Notes: generated by a model not told the origin, from the letters alone. 64,000 nucleotides of DNA from an uncultured Pelagibacteraceae bacterium (GCA_902592265.1 CACJDV010000001.1:184729-248728); one strand, 5' to 3'; counted from the stretch's first letter, positions 8,542 to 18,170 are shown. Translations and numbers: made by a program.

Positions 8542-9105
8542 ATGAAAAACCAAGCTCCATTACAAAATCTGGCTGATTTTGACAATAAATCCTTATTAAT
8601 AGTGGATGATGACAATCCTTTTAGGGAGAGATTAGCGAGAGCAATGGAAAAAAAGGGGTTTGAGGTCTTACAAGCTGAGAGTGTGCAAAAAGGTAAAGAC
8701 ATGGTTAAAGTGAAAAAACCAGGTTTTGCAGTAGTTGACCTTAGGTTAAATGATGGAAATGGATTAGAGGTTGTAAAAGAAATTCAATCATCAAATTCAT
8801 TAAGTCGAATCATAATGCTAACTGGATATGGAAATATTCCAACTGCTGTAGCTGCAATCAAAGAGGGCGCTATTGACTATTTAGCTAAACCAGCTGATGC
8901 AGACGATGTAGAAAAAGCATTATTAGCAGATCCATCAAAAAAAGCTGCACCTCCTGAAAATCCAATGTCAGCAGATCGGGTTAAATGGGAACATATTCAT
9001 AGAGTATTCGAATTATGTAATAGAAATGTTTCTGAGACTGCAAGAAGACTTAAAATGCACAGAAGAACTCTTCAGAGAATATTATCTAAAAGATCCCCTA
9101 AATAA
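8542..9105 (+). CDS. regA: RegA/ActR/PrrA-type response regulator
   Basis: 187 residues from the ATG at 8542; a GTG at 8515 in frame would add nine. The receiver has the acidic pocket LLIVDDDNPF, the phospho-acceptor in VVDLRLNDGNG and the lysine in DYLAKPADADD. After an Ala/Pro hinge (SKKAAPPENP) comes a Fis-type helix-turn-helix, RNVSETARRLKMHRRTLQRI. The HTH end is nearly invariant in the redox-responsive RegA/PrrA/ActR family of alphaproteobacteria. The partner sensor kinase RegB is usually adjacent or close, but is not in this window. RegA in other alphaproteobacteria controls respiratory and carbon/nitrogen genes. It converges on bioY with an 8-base overlap. Confidence 0.9.
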   Translation: MKNQAPLQNLADFDNKSLLIVDDDNPFRERLARAMEKKGFEVLQAESVQKGKDMVKVKKPGFAVVDLRLNDGNGLEVVKEIQSSNSLSRIIMLTGYGNIPTAVAAIKEGAIDYLAKPADADDVEKALLADPSKKAAPPENPMSADRVKWEHIHRVFELCNRNVSETARRLKMHRRTLQRILSKRSPK

Positions 9106-9649
9106 ATTTTCTAAATTTTATAATTTTTTTTGCTAAAAAAGTAAGTAAACAAATTTTGAAAATTTCAGCAACTAAAAAAGGCAATACACCCAATTTTAAA
9201 ATAGGTTTATCCCACCCAATTAATGTGCCTAGCCACAGAATACCTAGAATATAAATTGTTGAAACTGAAAATATTAATTTAAAAAAAATCAAAAAATAAT
9301 TATCATCATTTTTAACAAATGAGGCTAAAAAACATGCTGATAGAAATCCAATTAAATACCCCATTGTTGGACCTGTAAAATAAGCCAAACCAATTCCTCT
9401 TTCAGGAGAATTAGAAAATACTGGTAAACCCAATATACCTTCTAATAAATACAATCCTACAGTGGCTAGAGCTATTTTATATCCGAAGCTGATACCTAAA
9501 AATAAAACTATGAATGTTTGCATAGTCATTGGAACTGGATAAAAAGGTATCTTGATTTTGGCGGAAATCGTAAGAATTATTGAGCCTATAAAGATAATCA
9601 ATAATGATTTTATAAGCTGGTTTTGAGTATTTTGCTTTATAAGTTCCAT
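9098..9649 (-). CDS. bioY: Biotin transporter BioY (ECF substrate-binding subunit)
   Basis: 183 residues, mostly hydrophobic with about six helices. Typical BioY segments are visible: IPFYPVPMTMQTFIVLFLG (about 30-48), GLYLLEGILGLPVF (about 65) and FTGPTMGYLIGFL (about 90). BioY binds biotin in the inner membrane, alone or with energising BioM/BioN, which are not nearby. It is single-gene on the minus strand between regA (overlapping stops) and polA (46-base divergent gap). It suggests dependence on, or salvage of, environmental biotin. Confidence 0.92.
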   Translation of the reverse strand: MELIKQNTQNQLIKSLLIIFIGSIILTISAKIKIPFYPVPMTMQTFIVLFLGISFGYKIALATVGLYLLEGILGLPVFSNSPERGIGLAYFTGPTMGYLIGFLSACFLASFVKNDDNYFLIFFKLIFSVSTIYILGILWLGTLIGWDKPILKLGVLPFLVAEIFKICLLTFLAKKIIKFRKFI

Positions 9650-9695
9650 AAAAAATAATACTCTTATTTTTATCTTTAATCTATATTAAATTTTA

Positions 9696-12470
9696 ATGAA
9701 CAAGATTCAAAAAACAGATCATTTTTATCTTATTGATGGATCAGGTTATATATTTAGAGCATATTATGCCTTACCACCATTAACTCGAAAAAGTGATGGA
9801 TTACCGACTGGAGCAGTAAGTGGTTTTTGCAGTATGTTGTTCAAACTTCTTGAAGACTCAAAATCAAATGAAAATCTCCACAAACCTACTCATTTTGCTG
9901 TTATTTTTGACTCAGCGAGAAAGACTTTTAGAAATGAAATCTATAGTGATTACAAAGCCAATCGATCTGAGGCACCAGATGACTTAGCACCACAATTTGA
10001 ATATATAAGAAAATCGGTTTTAGCCTTTAATTTACCCTCTGTTGAATTAGTTAATTATGAAGCAGACGATTTAATTGCAACTTATGTTGATCAGATTTTA
10101 AAAAAAGGAGCAAAGGTAACAATAGTTTCATCAGATAAAGATTTGATGCAATTGTATAGAAAAGATGTTCGTATTTTTGATCCAATGAAAAATAAGTTCA
10201 TATCAAATGAGGATGTAAAAAATAAATTTGGAGTAGATCCAGATAAAGTAATAGATGTTCAGGCTCTAGCTGGGGATAGCAGTGATAACGTTCCTGGTGT
10301 ACCCGGAATTGGTGTAAAAACTGCAGCGGAATTAATCAATAAATATGGTGATTTAGAGACGCTCTTAAAATCAGCAAATGAAATCAAGCAAAATAAGAGA
10401 AGAGAGACTTTACTAAACAATAAAGATAAAGCTTTAATAAGTAAAAAATTAGTAACATTAAAGCACGATGCTCCAATTGAAATGAAACTCAATGATTTTG
10501 AATTAAAAAAAATTGATAAAGATAAACTTTATAAATTTCTGAGAGAAATGGAGTTTAATAGGTTACTTAGCTCTGCTATCTCTACTTATGGGGAGCCAGA
10601 TTTTAATGGTGAAAAAAAAGATGTTCAGATAAAGGAAAAAAAAGTTGAAATAGATAAAAAAAATTATTTTTTAATAACAGAGCACAGTAAAATTGATAAC
10701 TGGATTAAGGAAGCTGAGGAAATAGGAGAAGTTGCAGTTGATACAGAAACAAATTCTTTAGATCCTCATCAAGCTGATTTAGTCGGAGTATCTTTGAGCT
10801 CTAAAATTGGAAAAGCTTGTTATATACCAATAGGACATAATTCAAAAAAGTGTATTGATAAAGACATAGTGCTTAAAAAATTAAAACCTTTACTTGAAGA
10901 CCCAAGTATCAAAAAAATAGGTCAGAATATTAAATTTGATTTCATTGTATTTTTTAATCATGGGATAACAGTATCGGCGATGGAGGATACTATGCTCATG
11001 TCTTATGTGCTTGATGCTGGAAAAAACAGACACAATATGGATACGTTATCTGAAATTCACCTGAATCATAAAACAATAAAATTCAAAGAATTAGTTGGTT
11101 CTGGAAAGAAACAGATAAATTTTAGTGAGGTCGATTTAGAAAAAGCAAAAGATTATGCTGCTGAGGATGCTGACATAACTTATAGACTATATAAAAAATT
11201 TTACAAAAGTTTGAAAGAAGAAAAAATGATTAATATTTATGAAATTTTTGAAAAGCCATTACTTAGAATTTTAGCTGATATGGAAATACACGGTATTAAA
11301 GTTGATAAAAAGTTTCTCAAAATATTATCTACCAAATTTGAAAAAAAAATTGAAAAAATTCAGAAAGAAGTTTTTAAACTCTCCAAGAAAGAGTTTAATA
11401 TTGCTTCTCCAAAACAACTAGGTGAAATTTTATACAATGATCTAAAGATTGCAGACTTAAAAAAAACTAAAAAGGGAAGTTTTGCAACAAGTGCCTCAGT
11501 ACTAGAAGATCTCGCTTTTAAAGGTCATAAATTTCCACAATTAGTCTTAGACTGGCGACAAGTTTCAAAATTAAAAAATACATATTCAGACTCATTACCT
11601 GAACACATTAATCCTGAAACAAAAAAAGTTCATACTTCTTTTTTATTAGCAGCAACGACTACAGGACGATTAGCTTCGAGTGATCCTAACTTACAAAATA
11701 TTCCGATTAAATCAGAAGATGGTAGAGATATTCGTAAAGCTTTTGTTGCTGATAAGGATAATATCTTGATTTCTGCAGACTACAATCAAATTGAAATGAG
11801 AATTTTAGCTGATTTGGCTGATGTTAAAGAATTAAAAAAAGCTTTTCAAAATAATGAAGATATACATTCTCTAACTGCTAGCCAAATTTTTAATATTGAT
11901 ATTAATAAGGTGAGTCAAGACCAAAGAAGAAAGGCTAAAGCAATAAACTTTGGAATAATCTATGGAATTTCTCAGTATGGATTAGCGAAGCAAATAAACG
12001 TCTCTAATTTTGAGGCTGAAGAGTTTCTAAATTCATATTTCTCAAAATTTCCTGAAATAAAAGTTTATATGGATCGAACAATTAAATTTTGTAGAAAAAG
12101 TGGTTATGTAAGTAATATTTTTGGGAGAAGATCTCATTTTATAAATATAAATGATAAAAATTATAATGTGAGGAACTTTCAAGAACGTGCAGCAATTAAT
12201 GCTCCAATACAAGGGTCTGCTGCTGAAATAATGAGATTAGCAATGATAAGAATTGATAAAAAATTAAAGGAGCAAAAACTCGATAAAACTAAGATGTTAC
12301 TTCAAATCCATGATGAACTAATTTTTGAAAGTCCTAAAAATGAAGTAAAAAAAATATCCAAAGTGATAATTGATGAAATGTCTAGCGTTGCTGAGAGTGA
12401 TCAACATTCTTTTTCAATACCTCTTACAGTAGATTTAAACACCGGAGAAAATTGGGGTTCATTACATTAA
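9696..12470 (+). CDS. polA: DNA polymerase I
   Basis: 924 residues with all three domains. The 5' nuclease (about 1-290) carries LIDGSGYIFRAYYAL, VNYEADDLIAT and a helix-hairpin-helix GVPGIGVKTAAEL. The 3'-5' proofreading domain (about 330-520) keeps its metal ligands in VAVDTETNSL and YAAEDADITYRLY, so proofreading looks active. The polymerase domain has motif A ISADYNQIEMRILADL (about 690), motif B RRKAKAINFGIIYGIS (about 746) and motif C LQIHDELIFE. It fills gaps in repair and removes Okazaki RNA primers. The aromatic Tyr in GIIYGIS is kept. Divergent from bioY. Confidence 0.97.
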   Translation: MNKIQKTDHFYLIDGSGYIFRAYYALPPLTRKSDGLPTGAVSGFCSMLFKLLEDSKSNENLHKPTHFAVIFDSARKTFRNEIYSDYKANRSEAPDDLAPQFEYIRKSVLAFNLPSVELVNYEADDLIATYVDQILKKGAKVTIVSSDKDLMQLYRKDVRIFDPMKNKFISNEDVKNKFGVDPDKVIDVQALAGDSSDNVPGVPGIGVKTAAELINKYGDLETLLKSANEIKQNKRRETLLNNKDKALISKKLVTLKHDAPIEMKLNDFELKKIDKDKLYKFLREMEFNRLLSSAISTYGEPDFNGEKKDVQIKEKKVEIDKKNYFLITEHSKIDNWIKEAEEIGEVAVDTETNSLDPHQADLVGVSLSSKIGKACYIPIGHNSKKCIDKDIVLKKLKPLLEDPSIKKIGQNIKFDFIVFFNHGITVSAMEDTMLMSYVLDAGKNRHNMDTLSEIHLNHKTIKFKELVGSGKKQINFSEVDLEKAKDYAAEDADITYRLYKKFYKSLKEEKMINIYEIFEKPLLRILADMEIHGIKVDKKFLKILSTKFEKKIEKIQKEVFKLSKKEFNIASPKQLGEILYNDLKIADLKKTKKGSFATSASVLEDLAFKGHKFPQLVLDWRQVSKLKNTYSDSLPEHINPETKKVHTSFLLAATTTGRLASSDPNLQNIPIKSEDGRDIRKAFVADKDNILISADYNQIEMRILADLADVKELKKAFQNNEDIHSLTASQIFNIDINKVSQDQRRKAKAINFGIIYGISQYGLAKQINVSNFEAEEFLNSYFSKFPEIKVYMDRTIKFCRKSGYVSNIFGRRSHFININDKNYNVRNFQERAAINAPIQGSAAEIMRLAMIRIDKKLKEQKLDKTKMLLQIHDELIFESPKNEVKKISKVIIDEMSSVAESDQHSFSIPLTVDLNTGENWGSLH

Positions 12471-12515
12471 TTTATTTGCCCAAATTAGAACAATTTAGTA
12501 TTTTTATAATTAAGT

Positions 12516-13223
12516 ATGCAAAAACAAACTATTGCTTTAGTAGATGATGACAGAAATATTTTAACTAGCTTAAGTATTGCTCTCGAAAAAGAAGGGTTTA
12601 AAGTTCAGACTTACATTGATGGTGAGAGTGCTTTAATTGGGTTAACCAGGACGCCACCAGATCTAGCTATTGTTGATATAAAGATGCCAAAAATGGATGG
12701 CGAGGAATTGCTTAAAAAATTAAGAAAAAAAACCTCATTACCAGTTATATTTCTCACCTCCAAAGATGACGAAATTGATGAATTACTAGGACTAAAATTA
12801 GGTGCTGATGATTTTGTAAAAAAATCGGGTGGCTTTTCAATTAAAGTTTTAATTGAGAGAATTAGAGTTCAACTTAGAAAAAAAGATTCTAAGGAAACTC
12901 TGGAAGAAAATAAAAGTGTTATATCACACGGAAAATTAAAACTAGATCCATCTCAATTAGAGTGCGAATGGAATGGGAAACAATTACCTGATAAATTGAC
13001 TACTACAGAATTTTTACTTGTAAAAGAGCTAGCCAAAAGACCAGGGATTATAAAAGAGAGAGCTCAATTAATGGATATAGCTTATAGAGAAGATACAGAT
13101 ATTGAAGATAGAACTATTGATAGTCATGTTAAAAGAATTAGAAAAAAATTCAAAAAAGTTGATCCTGAATTTTCAGCTATAGAAACTAGATATGGAAGCG
13201 GATATAGATGGAATGTTAGTTAA
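12516..13223 (+). CDS. chvI: ChvI-type response regulator (OmpR family)
   Basis: 235 residues. N-terminal receiver with ALVDDDRNIL, phospho-acceptor Asp in AIVDIKMPKMDGEE and the switch Thr/Ser in IFLTSKDDEIDELLGLKLGADD; C-terminal winged helix (about 130-235) ending RTIDSHVKRIRKKF and ETRYGSGYRW. The DEIDELLGLKLGADDF and DRTIDSHVKRIRKKFKKVDPEF blocks are characteristic of ChvI, which responds to envelope or acid stress in alphaproteobacteria. Odd: after GADDF the usual Lys-Pro-Phe is replaced by KKSGGF, i.e. the conserved proline is missing and two residues are inserted. Stop overlaps the ATG of chvG by one base. Confidence 0.88.
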   Translation: MQKQTIALVDDDRNILTSLSIALEKEGFKVQTYIDGESALIGLTRTPPDLAIVDIKMPKMDGEELLKKLRKKTSLPVIFLTSKDDEIDELLGLKLGADDFVKKSGGFSIKVLIERIRVQLRKKDSKETLEENKSVISHGKLKLDPSQLECEWNGKQLPDKLTTTEFLLVKELAKRPGIIKERAQLMDIAYREDTDIEDRTIDSHVKRIRKKFKKVDPEFSAIETRYGSGYRWNVS

Positions 13224-14764
13224 TGCTCAGCAATTTTCTTAAGAACTTATCAATTTTAAAAAAATTTTTATTTATAAATTCTATTTTTTTTACAATAATA
13301 GGCTTATTCACATTCGTTTATCTAAAAAATGTTCAACCAAATTTGATAAAAAAAAAATCCTCCAATCATATTGAAGTAATTAATAATACAATCGATAATC
13401 TAAAAAGATTAAATGTAAAATTTGTTGAAAAAGATATTAGAAAATTTTTGTTTTCTACAAGATTTCTTTTTCAAAACTTAGATAGAGTAATATTTTTTGA
13501 CAATCAACTTAATTTAATAGGAGATACTGATACATTAGATTTAGATCCGAGATCCTTTTCACAAAGGTTAGATACTATCGAGTTAGAAGTGTTGGACTCA
13601 ACAACAACAAAAAAAATTACCGAGGAAAAAAATATAGATATTGGAAAAGAAAATAATGTGTCTTTAAATGATGTTCTATTAAATTATGTAGCCTCTAAAA
13701 ATTTTGGAATACCTTTTACATTTACTGAGGAAGAATTTAATAAATTTAAACTAACTACTATTAAGAACGTGATGAAAGATGGAGAAAATATAGGATATTT
13801 AGCGATAACAGAAAATGCCAATGATATCAAAGCTGCCATAGATGAAAGAAAAACTTTTGTAATCAGGACAGCAATTGCAGTTGGGATTGTAATATTAATT
13901 TTTTCATTTGTTTTAAATAGATATTTTTTAAAACCAATTAAAAATTTAGTAAGTTATACAAAAACCATAAAAAATAAAGACACGAAAAAAACAAATATAG
14001 ATACTTTGAAATTAAGAAATGATGAGCTTGGTTTACTCTCTAATTCTTTGGACGATATGACTTTAGAATTACAAAAAAGAATCTCACATGCAGAGAATTT
14101 TTCAACTGATCTTGTACATGAAATTCGTAACCCACTGGCATCATTAAAAAGTGCATCTGAAATTTTACACGATGCACAAGATTCAGAGCAAAGACTTAAA
14201 CTAATAAATATTTTAAGTCATGACGTTCAAAGAATTGAAAGACTAATAACCGATTATTCCCAAATGTTAAAAGATGAAGTTGCACTGAGTAAAGAAAAAA
14301 TTAAAAAATTAGACATTGAGCCAATAATTAAGTCAGTGGTAGATGATTTTAATAGTATTTATAAATTAAAAAGAGGAATTAATATTTTTTATAAAAATGA
14401 CGGTAAAAATAAATATTTAATTTATGGAATTGAAAACAGAATTGAACAAATTATTGCAAACCTTTTAGATAATGCAATTTCTTTTAGTGAGGACAATAAA
14501 GACGTAATAGTGCAAGTTTCGAAATCAAAGGATGATAAAGTATACATAAAAATATTAGATGAGGGACAGGGTTTTAAAGAAAAAGATACTAATAAAATAT
14601 TCAAAAGATTTTACAGTAACAGACCAGATAAATTTGGACAGCATTCTGGGCTTGGGTTAAATATAGTTAAAAATTTAGTTGATTTACATAATGCCACAAT
14701 TAAAGCATCTAATAGACACGATAAAAAAGGTGCGAGTATGGAAATAGAATTTCCAAAGGTTTAA
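13223..14764 (+). CDS. chvG: ChvG-type sensor histidine kinase
   Basis: 513 residues. Transmembrane helix at about 14-32, a periplasmic sensor region to about 210, second helix at about 214-230, then a HAMP linker. The H-box is HAENFSTDLVHEIRNPLASL (phospho-His near 299). N-box RIEQIIANLLDNAISF, G1 ILDEGQGF, F-box IFKRFYS and G2 HSGLGLNIVKNL are all intact, so it should be an active kinase for ChvI next door. The ALASLKSASEIL form of the H-box is close to ChvG/ExoS. In many alphaproteobacteria hprK and PTS genes follow chvG; here ahcY follows directly. Confidence 0.88.
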   Translation: MLSNFLKNLSILKKFLFINSIFFTIIGLFTFVYLKNVQPNLIKKKSSNHIEVINNTIDNLKRLNVKFVEKDIRKFLFSTRFLFQNLDRVIFFDNQLNLIGDTDTLDLDPRSFSQRLDTIELEVLDSTTTKKITEEKNIDIGKENNVSLNDVLLNYVASKNFGIPFTFTEEEFNKFKLTTIKNVMKDGENIGYLAITENANDIKAAIDERKTFVIRTAIAVGIVILIFSFVLNRYFLKPIKNLVSYTKTIKNKDTKKTNIDTLKLRNDELGLLSNSLDDMTLELQKRISHAENFSTDLVHEIRNPLASLKSASEILHDAQDSEQRLKLINILSHDVQRIERLITDYSQMLKDEVALSKEKIKKLDIEPIIKSVVDDFNSIYKLKRGINIFYKNDGKNKYLIYGIENRIEQIIANLLDNAISFSEDNKDVIVQVSKSKDDKVYIKILDEGQGFKEKDTNKIFKRFYSNRPDKFGQHSGLGLNIVKNLVDLHNATIKASNRHDKKGASMEIEFPKV

Positions 14765-14809
14765 AGAGTTTTATTGATTAATTAATTTTTAATTGTTAGA
14801 AGAGCCTCA

Positions 14810-16096
14810 ATGGAAGATTATAAAGTAAAAGATTTATCCCAAGCAGAGTTTGGACGAAAAGAAATTTCAATTGCTGAAAGTGAAATGCCTGGACTTATGG
14901 CTTTAAGAGAGGAGTATGTAGGAAAATCTCCTTTAAAAGGCGCAAAAATTATAGGTTGTTTGCATATGACAATACAAACTGCAGTATTAATTGAAACTTT
15001 AGTGGATTTAGGTGCAGAAGTAAGATGGTCATCATGTAATATTTTTTCTACTCAGGACCACGCAGCTGCTGCAATCGCAAAAGCAGGTATTCCTGTTTAT
15101 GCGTGGAAGGGAGAAACAGAAGAGGAATATGTTTGGTGCATAAAACAAACTATTGAAGGTAAGAAAAGTTGGAAACCTAATATGCTTTTAGATGATGGTG
15201 GTGATTTAACAGCAATAATGCACAATGAATATAAGGATTTATTAAAAGATGTGAAAGGAGTTTCTGAAGAGACGACTACAGGAATAAAAGCTTTAAATAA
15301 AATGGAAAAAGAAAATTCTTTATTAGTTCCAGCAATTAACGTGAATGATTCTGTAACCAAATCAAAATTTGACAACTTATATGGATGTAGAGAAAGCTTA
15401 GTTGATGGAATTAGAAGAGCAACTGATGTAATGATGTCAGGAAAGATAGCAATTGTTGCTGGTTTCGGTGATGTTGGGAAAGGAAGTGCAGCATCATTAA
15501 GGCAAAGTGGGGCTCGTGTATTGGTTACTGAAGCAGATCCAATATGCGCATTGCAAGCTGCAATGGAAGGTTATGAGGTTGTTTTAATGGATGAAGCAAT
15601 TAGTAAAGCAGACATTGTTGTAACTGCAACCGGTAACAAAGATATCGTTACAGCTGACCATATGAGAGATATGAAGGATAGAGCAATTTTATGTAATATT
15701 GGACATTTTGATAATGAAATTCAGGTTGAGGCATTAAAAAATTACAAGTGGACTGAAGTAAAACCTCAAGTGCATGAAATTGAATTACCTAGCAAGAAAA
15801 GAATAATTTTATTGGCAGAAGGCAGATTGGTAAATTTGGGTTGTGCTACGGGACATCCAAGTTTTGTAATGAGCGCCTCTTTTACAAATCAAGTTATTGC
15901 TCAGATAGAATTGTGGAATAATCATAAAAATTACGAAAATAAAGTTTATGTTTTACCGAAGCATTTAGATGAAAAAGTAGCTACACTCCATCTTAAAAAA
16001 GTTGGTGCTAAATTAACTAAACTTTCGAAAGATCAAGCAGATTATATCAGTGTAGGAGTAGAGGGACCTTTCAAACCTAATGCCTACCGCTACTAA
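14810..16096 (+). CDS. ahcY: S-adenosylhomocysteine hydrolase
   Basis: 428 residues. It splits S-adenosylhomocysteine to adenosine and homocysteine, keeping methyltransferases from product inhibition. Visible: [14 protein letters not shown] (about 77-90), the [10 protein letters not shown] segment (about 185-194), the NAD-binding [15 protein letters not shown] (about 218-232), GHFDNEI (about 297) and C-terminal [10 protein letters not shown], whose Lys and Tyr reach the neighbouring subunit's NAD site. Length fits the bacterial form without the long plant/mammal-type insert. The gap to chvG is 45 bases, too short for a SAM- or SAH-sensing riboswitch. The end overlaps tsaE by 17 bases. Confidence 0.96.
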   Translation: MEDYKVKDLSQAEFGRKEISIAESEMPGLMALREEYVGKSPLKGAKIIGCLHMTIQTAVLIETLVDLGAEVRWSSCNIFSTQDHAAAAIAKAGIPVYAWKGETEEEYVWCIKQTIEGKKSWKPNMLLDDGGDLTAIMHNEYKDLLKDVKGVSEETTTGIKALNKMEKENSLLVPAINVNDSVTKSKFDNLYGCRESLVDGIRRATDVMMSGKIAIVAGFGDVGKGSAASLRQSGARVLVTEADPICALQAAMEGYEVVLMDEAISKADIVVTATGNKDIVTADHMRDMKDRAILCNIGHFDNEIQVEALKNYKWTEVKPQVHEIELPSKKRIILLAEGRLVNLGCATGHPSFVMSASFTNQVIAQIELWNNHKNYENKVYVLPKHLDEKVATLHLKKVGAKLTKLSKDQADYISVGVEGPFKPNAYRY

Positions 16097-16535
16097 AAGT
16101 GATTTTATCAGACTACCTTCAGAAAAAAAAACAGAGGAATTAGCTAAGAAATTTACAAAAAAATTGAAATTAGGACATGTAGTTTTTTTTATAGGTGAGA
16201 TGGGTGTCGGCAAAACTACTTTTATTAAATACTTAATTAACAATTTTCAAAAAAAAAATAAACTTAAAATAACTGAAGTTACAAGTCCTACATTCAATTT
16301 ATTAAACGAGTACAAAATTAAAGAGATCAAGATTAATCATTATGACTTATTCAGAGTAAAAAGTTTAGATGAAATTCACAATTTAGGATTATTTGATGAT
16401 ATTTCTAATGCTATTACATTGATTGAGTGGCCACAAAAAATAAAACCAAAACCAAAAAATTTGATAGAATTAAATTTTGAATATGAAAATGATTACAAAA
16501 AAAGAATAGTAAAAATTAAAGGTTTAAATTTGTAG
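16080..16535 (+). CDS. tsaE: tRNA threonylcarbamoyladenosine biosynthesis ATPase TsaE
   Basis: 151 residues. Walker [16 protein letters not shown] (about 38-52), then the family signature [11 protein letters not shown] (about 72) and HYDLFRV (about 87), followed by LIEWPQK (about 115). TsaE energises the TsaB/TsaD/TsaE complex that installs t6A37 on ANN-decoding tRNAs. It starts inside the end of ahcY (17-base overlap) and is 10 bases before the amgK-like gene. The order tsaE-amgK-murU is common in alphaproteobacteria, which strengthens all three calls. Confidence 0.93.
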   Translation: MPTATKSDFIRLPSEKKTEELAKKFTKKLKLGHVVFFIGEMGVGKTTFIKYLINNFQKKNKLKITEVTSPTFNLLNEYKIKEIKINHYDLFRVKSLDEIHNLGLFDDISNAITLIEWPQKIKPKPKNLIELNFEYENDYKKRIVKIKGLNL

Positions 16536-16545
16536 TTATAGTTAA

Positions 16546-17484
16546 ATGCAAAATCTTAAAAAATTAAAAGGAGACGCTTCACATAGAAAGTTTTTTAGAA
16601 AGAAGTACAATGATGTTAATTCTATTAAAATTTTAGCAAAAAAGGACAAATTCAAAAATCTTCTAGTGTATGATGCAATTAGTAAAATTTTGAATAAAAA
16701 CAAAATTTTAGCACCAAAACTATATCAAGAGAATTATAGAAATAACTATATTGAAGTCCAAGATTTTGGAAATGAAACAATCTTCAAAATTTTGAAGAAA
16801 AGTAAAAATAAAAAATTTTTATATTTTAAAAATATAATAAAATTACTTAATCAAATTCAATCGATAAAAGATAAAAAAATTAGAAATTTTAAAAATAAAT
16901 ATTATCGAATACCTGAGTATAAAAATAAAATATTAATTCAAGAGGCCAATTTATTTTGTGAGTGGTATGCGAAACAAAATTTATCTAAAAATAAAAGACA
17001 AAATTTTAATAAAAAGTTTAAAAGGATAATTAAAAATTTAACTTCGTGCCTCAAGATGAAAAATGATACATTTGTTCATAGAGATTTTCATGTCTCAAAT
17101 TTAATGCTTACTAACAACAGAATAGGTGTAATTGATAGTCAGGATGCCTTAATAGGAAATAGAGCTTATGATTTAGCTTCGTTAGTGGATGATGTGAGAT
17201 TAAAAACTTCGAAAATTCTTAAAAAGAAGATTTTTAATTTCTATATTGATAGTCAAAAAAAATCCGATAAAAAAAAAATAAAGAATGATTTTGAAATTTT
17301 ATCTATTTTAAGAAACCTTAAAATAATTGGAATTTTTACACGTCTAGCAATCCGAGATAAAAAAAAAAATTATTTGAAATTAATACCTTACACGTGGGAT
17401 TTGATTTCTTTAAGGATTAATCAAAATGAAATTTTTTCAAATTTAAAGAAATTATTAAAAGATAATTTTAAAAAAGATTTATGA
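16546..17484 (+). CDS. amgK: AmgK-like N-acetylmuramate/N-acetylglucosamine anomeric kinase
   Basis: 312 residues, aminoglycoside-phosphotransferase fold. The N-terminal LKGDASHRKFFRKKY is the AmgK-type start (GDAS-R-F-R). Catalytic loop HRDFHVSNLMLTNN (about 179-192) with its Asp and Asn, and metal-binding GVIDSQDALIGNRAYDLASL (about 195-214). AmgK phosphorylates MurNAc at C1; MurU, encoded next with a 4-base overlap, converts it to UDP-MurNAc, bypassing early fosfomycin-sensitive steps. The protein is very Lys/Asn rich, as usual for this genome. A general sugar kinase role is possible, but the coupling to MurU is strong evidence. Confidence 0.87.
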   Translation: MQNLKKLKGDASHRKFFRKKYNDVNSIKILAKKDKFKNLLVYDAISKILNKNKILAPKLYQENYRNNYIEVQDFGNETIFKILKKSKNKKFLYFKNIIKLLNQIQSIKDKKIRNFKNKYYRIPEYKNKILIQEANLFCEWYAKQNLSKNKRQNFNKKFKRIIKNLTSCLKMKNDTFVHRDFHVSNLMLTNNRIGVIDSQDALIGNRAYDLASLVDDVRLKTSKILKKKIFNFYIDSQKKSDKKKIKNDFEILSILRNLKIIGIFTRLAIRDKKKNYLKLIPYTWDLISLRINQNEIFSNLKKLLKDNFKKDL

Positions 17485-18170
17485 AAATCAATACTGCTTT
17501 AATTCTATGTGCTGGATTTGGTAAAAGATTAAATCCCTTAACACTTAAAAAACCTAAGCCATTACTTCAAATAAAAAATCAAACAATTCTAGAGAGTTGT
17601 ATTTATACAGTCATTAAATTAAAAGTTGAAAATATTTTTTTAAACACTTTTTATTTAAGTGAACAAATTAATGAATTTATTAAAAAAAAAAATTTTCCAG
17701 TAAAAATAAATATTATAGAGGATGGTAGAAATATTTTAGATACCGGTGGAGGAGTTTTAAATATGATCAACCATTCAGATAGTAGTGATTTTTTTGTTTT
17801 TAATCCTGATACTATTTGGAATGAAAATTATGTAAGTGAAATTAATGATATGCAAAAATATTATTTTCAAAATGAATTAAGTAATATTCTCTTATTAGTA
17901 AATAAAAAGCTTAGCTTTGATAATAATCTAGAGGGTGATTTTGATTTAAAAGATAATATGATTAAAAAAAATGTTGAAAAAAACTTTATATATACGGGTT
18001 GTCAAATTTTGAATAAAATCTTATTTAATGAATATAAAGTAGAAAATTTTTCCGTCACCAAAATTTGGGATAAACTATTATTGAAACAGCAATTAAATGG
18101 GTTTGAGAGTACTAATAAATTTTACCATTTAACAAATCTAGAAATTTTTAAAAAACTAAAAGGTTCTTAG
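17481..18170 (+). CDS. murU: MurU-like N-acetylmuramate-1-phosphate uridylyltransferase
   Basis: 229 residues of the nucleotidyltransferase fold. N-terminal LILCAGFGKRLNPLTLKKPKPLL is the nucleotide-binding signature (written here in full as positions 8-30; key residues G13, G15, R17, P20, K24, P25, K26). A metal-binding Asp is in FVFNPDTIWNENY (about 108-120) and a sugar-contact region in YTGCQIL (about 172). It is translationally coupled to amgK. Product is UDP-MurNAc for peptidoglycan recycling. It runs 23 bases into the convergent gpmA gene. Confidence 0.86.
   Translation: MKINTALILCAGFGKRLNPLTLKKPKPLLQIKNQTILESCIYTVIKLKVENIFLNTFYLSEQINEFIKKKNFPVKINIIEDGRNILDTGGGVLNMINHSDSSDFFVFNPDTIWNENYVSEINDMQKYYFQNELSNILLLVNKKLSFDNNLEGDFDLKDNMIKKNVEKNFIYTGCQILNKILFNEYKVENFSVTKIWDKLLLKQQLNGFESTNKFYHLTNLEIFKKLKGS

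Noticed and set aside
14765..14809. SAM- or SAH-responsive riboswitch before ahcY
   Set aside because: The gap is 45 bases with no hairpin pattern; too short for the known aptamers.
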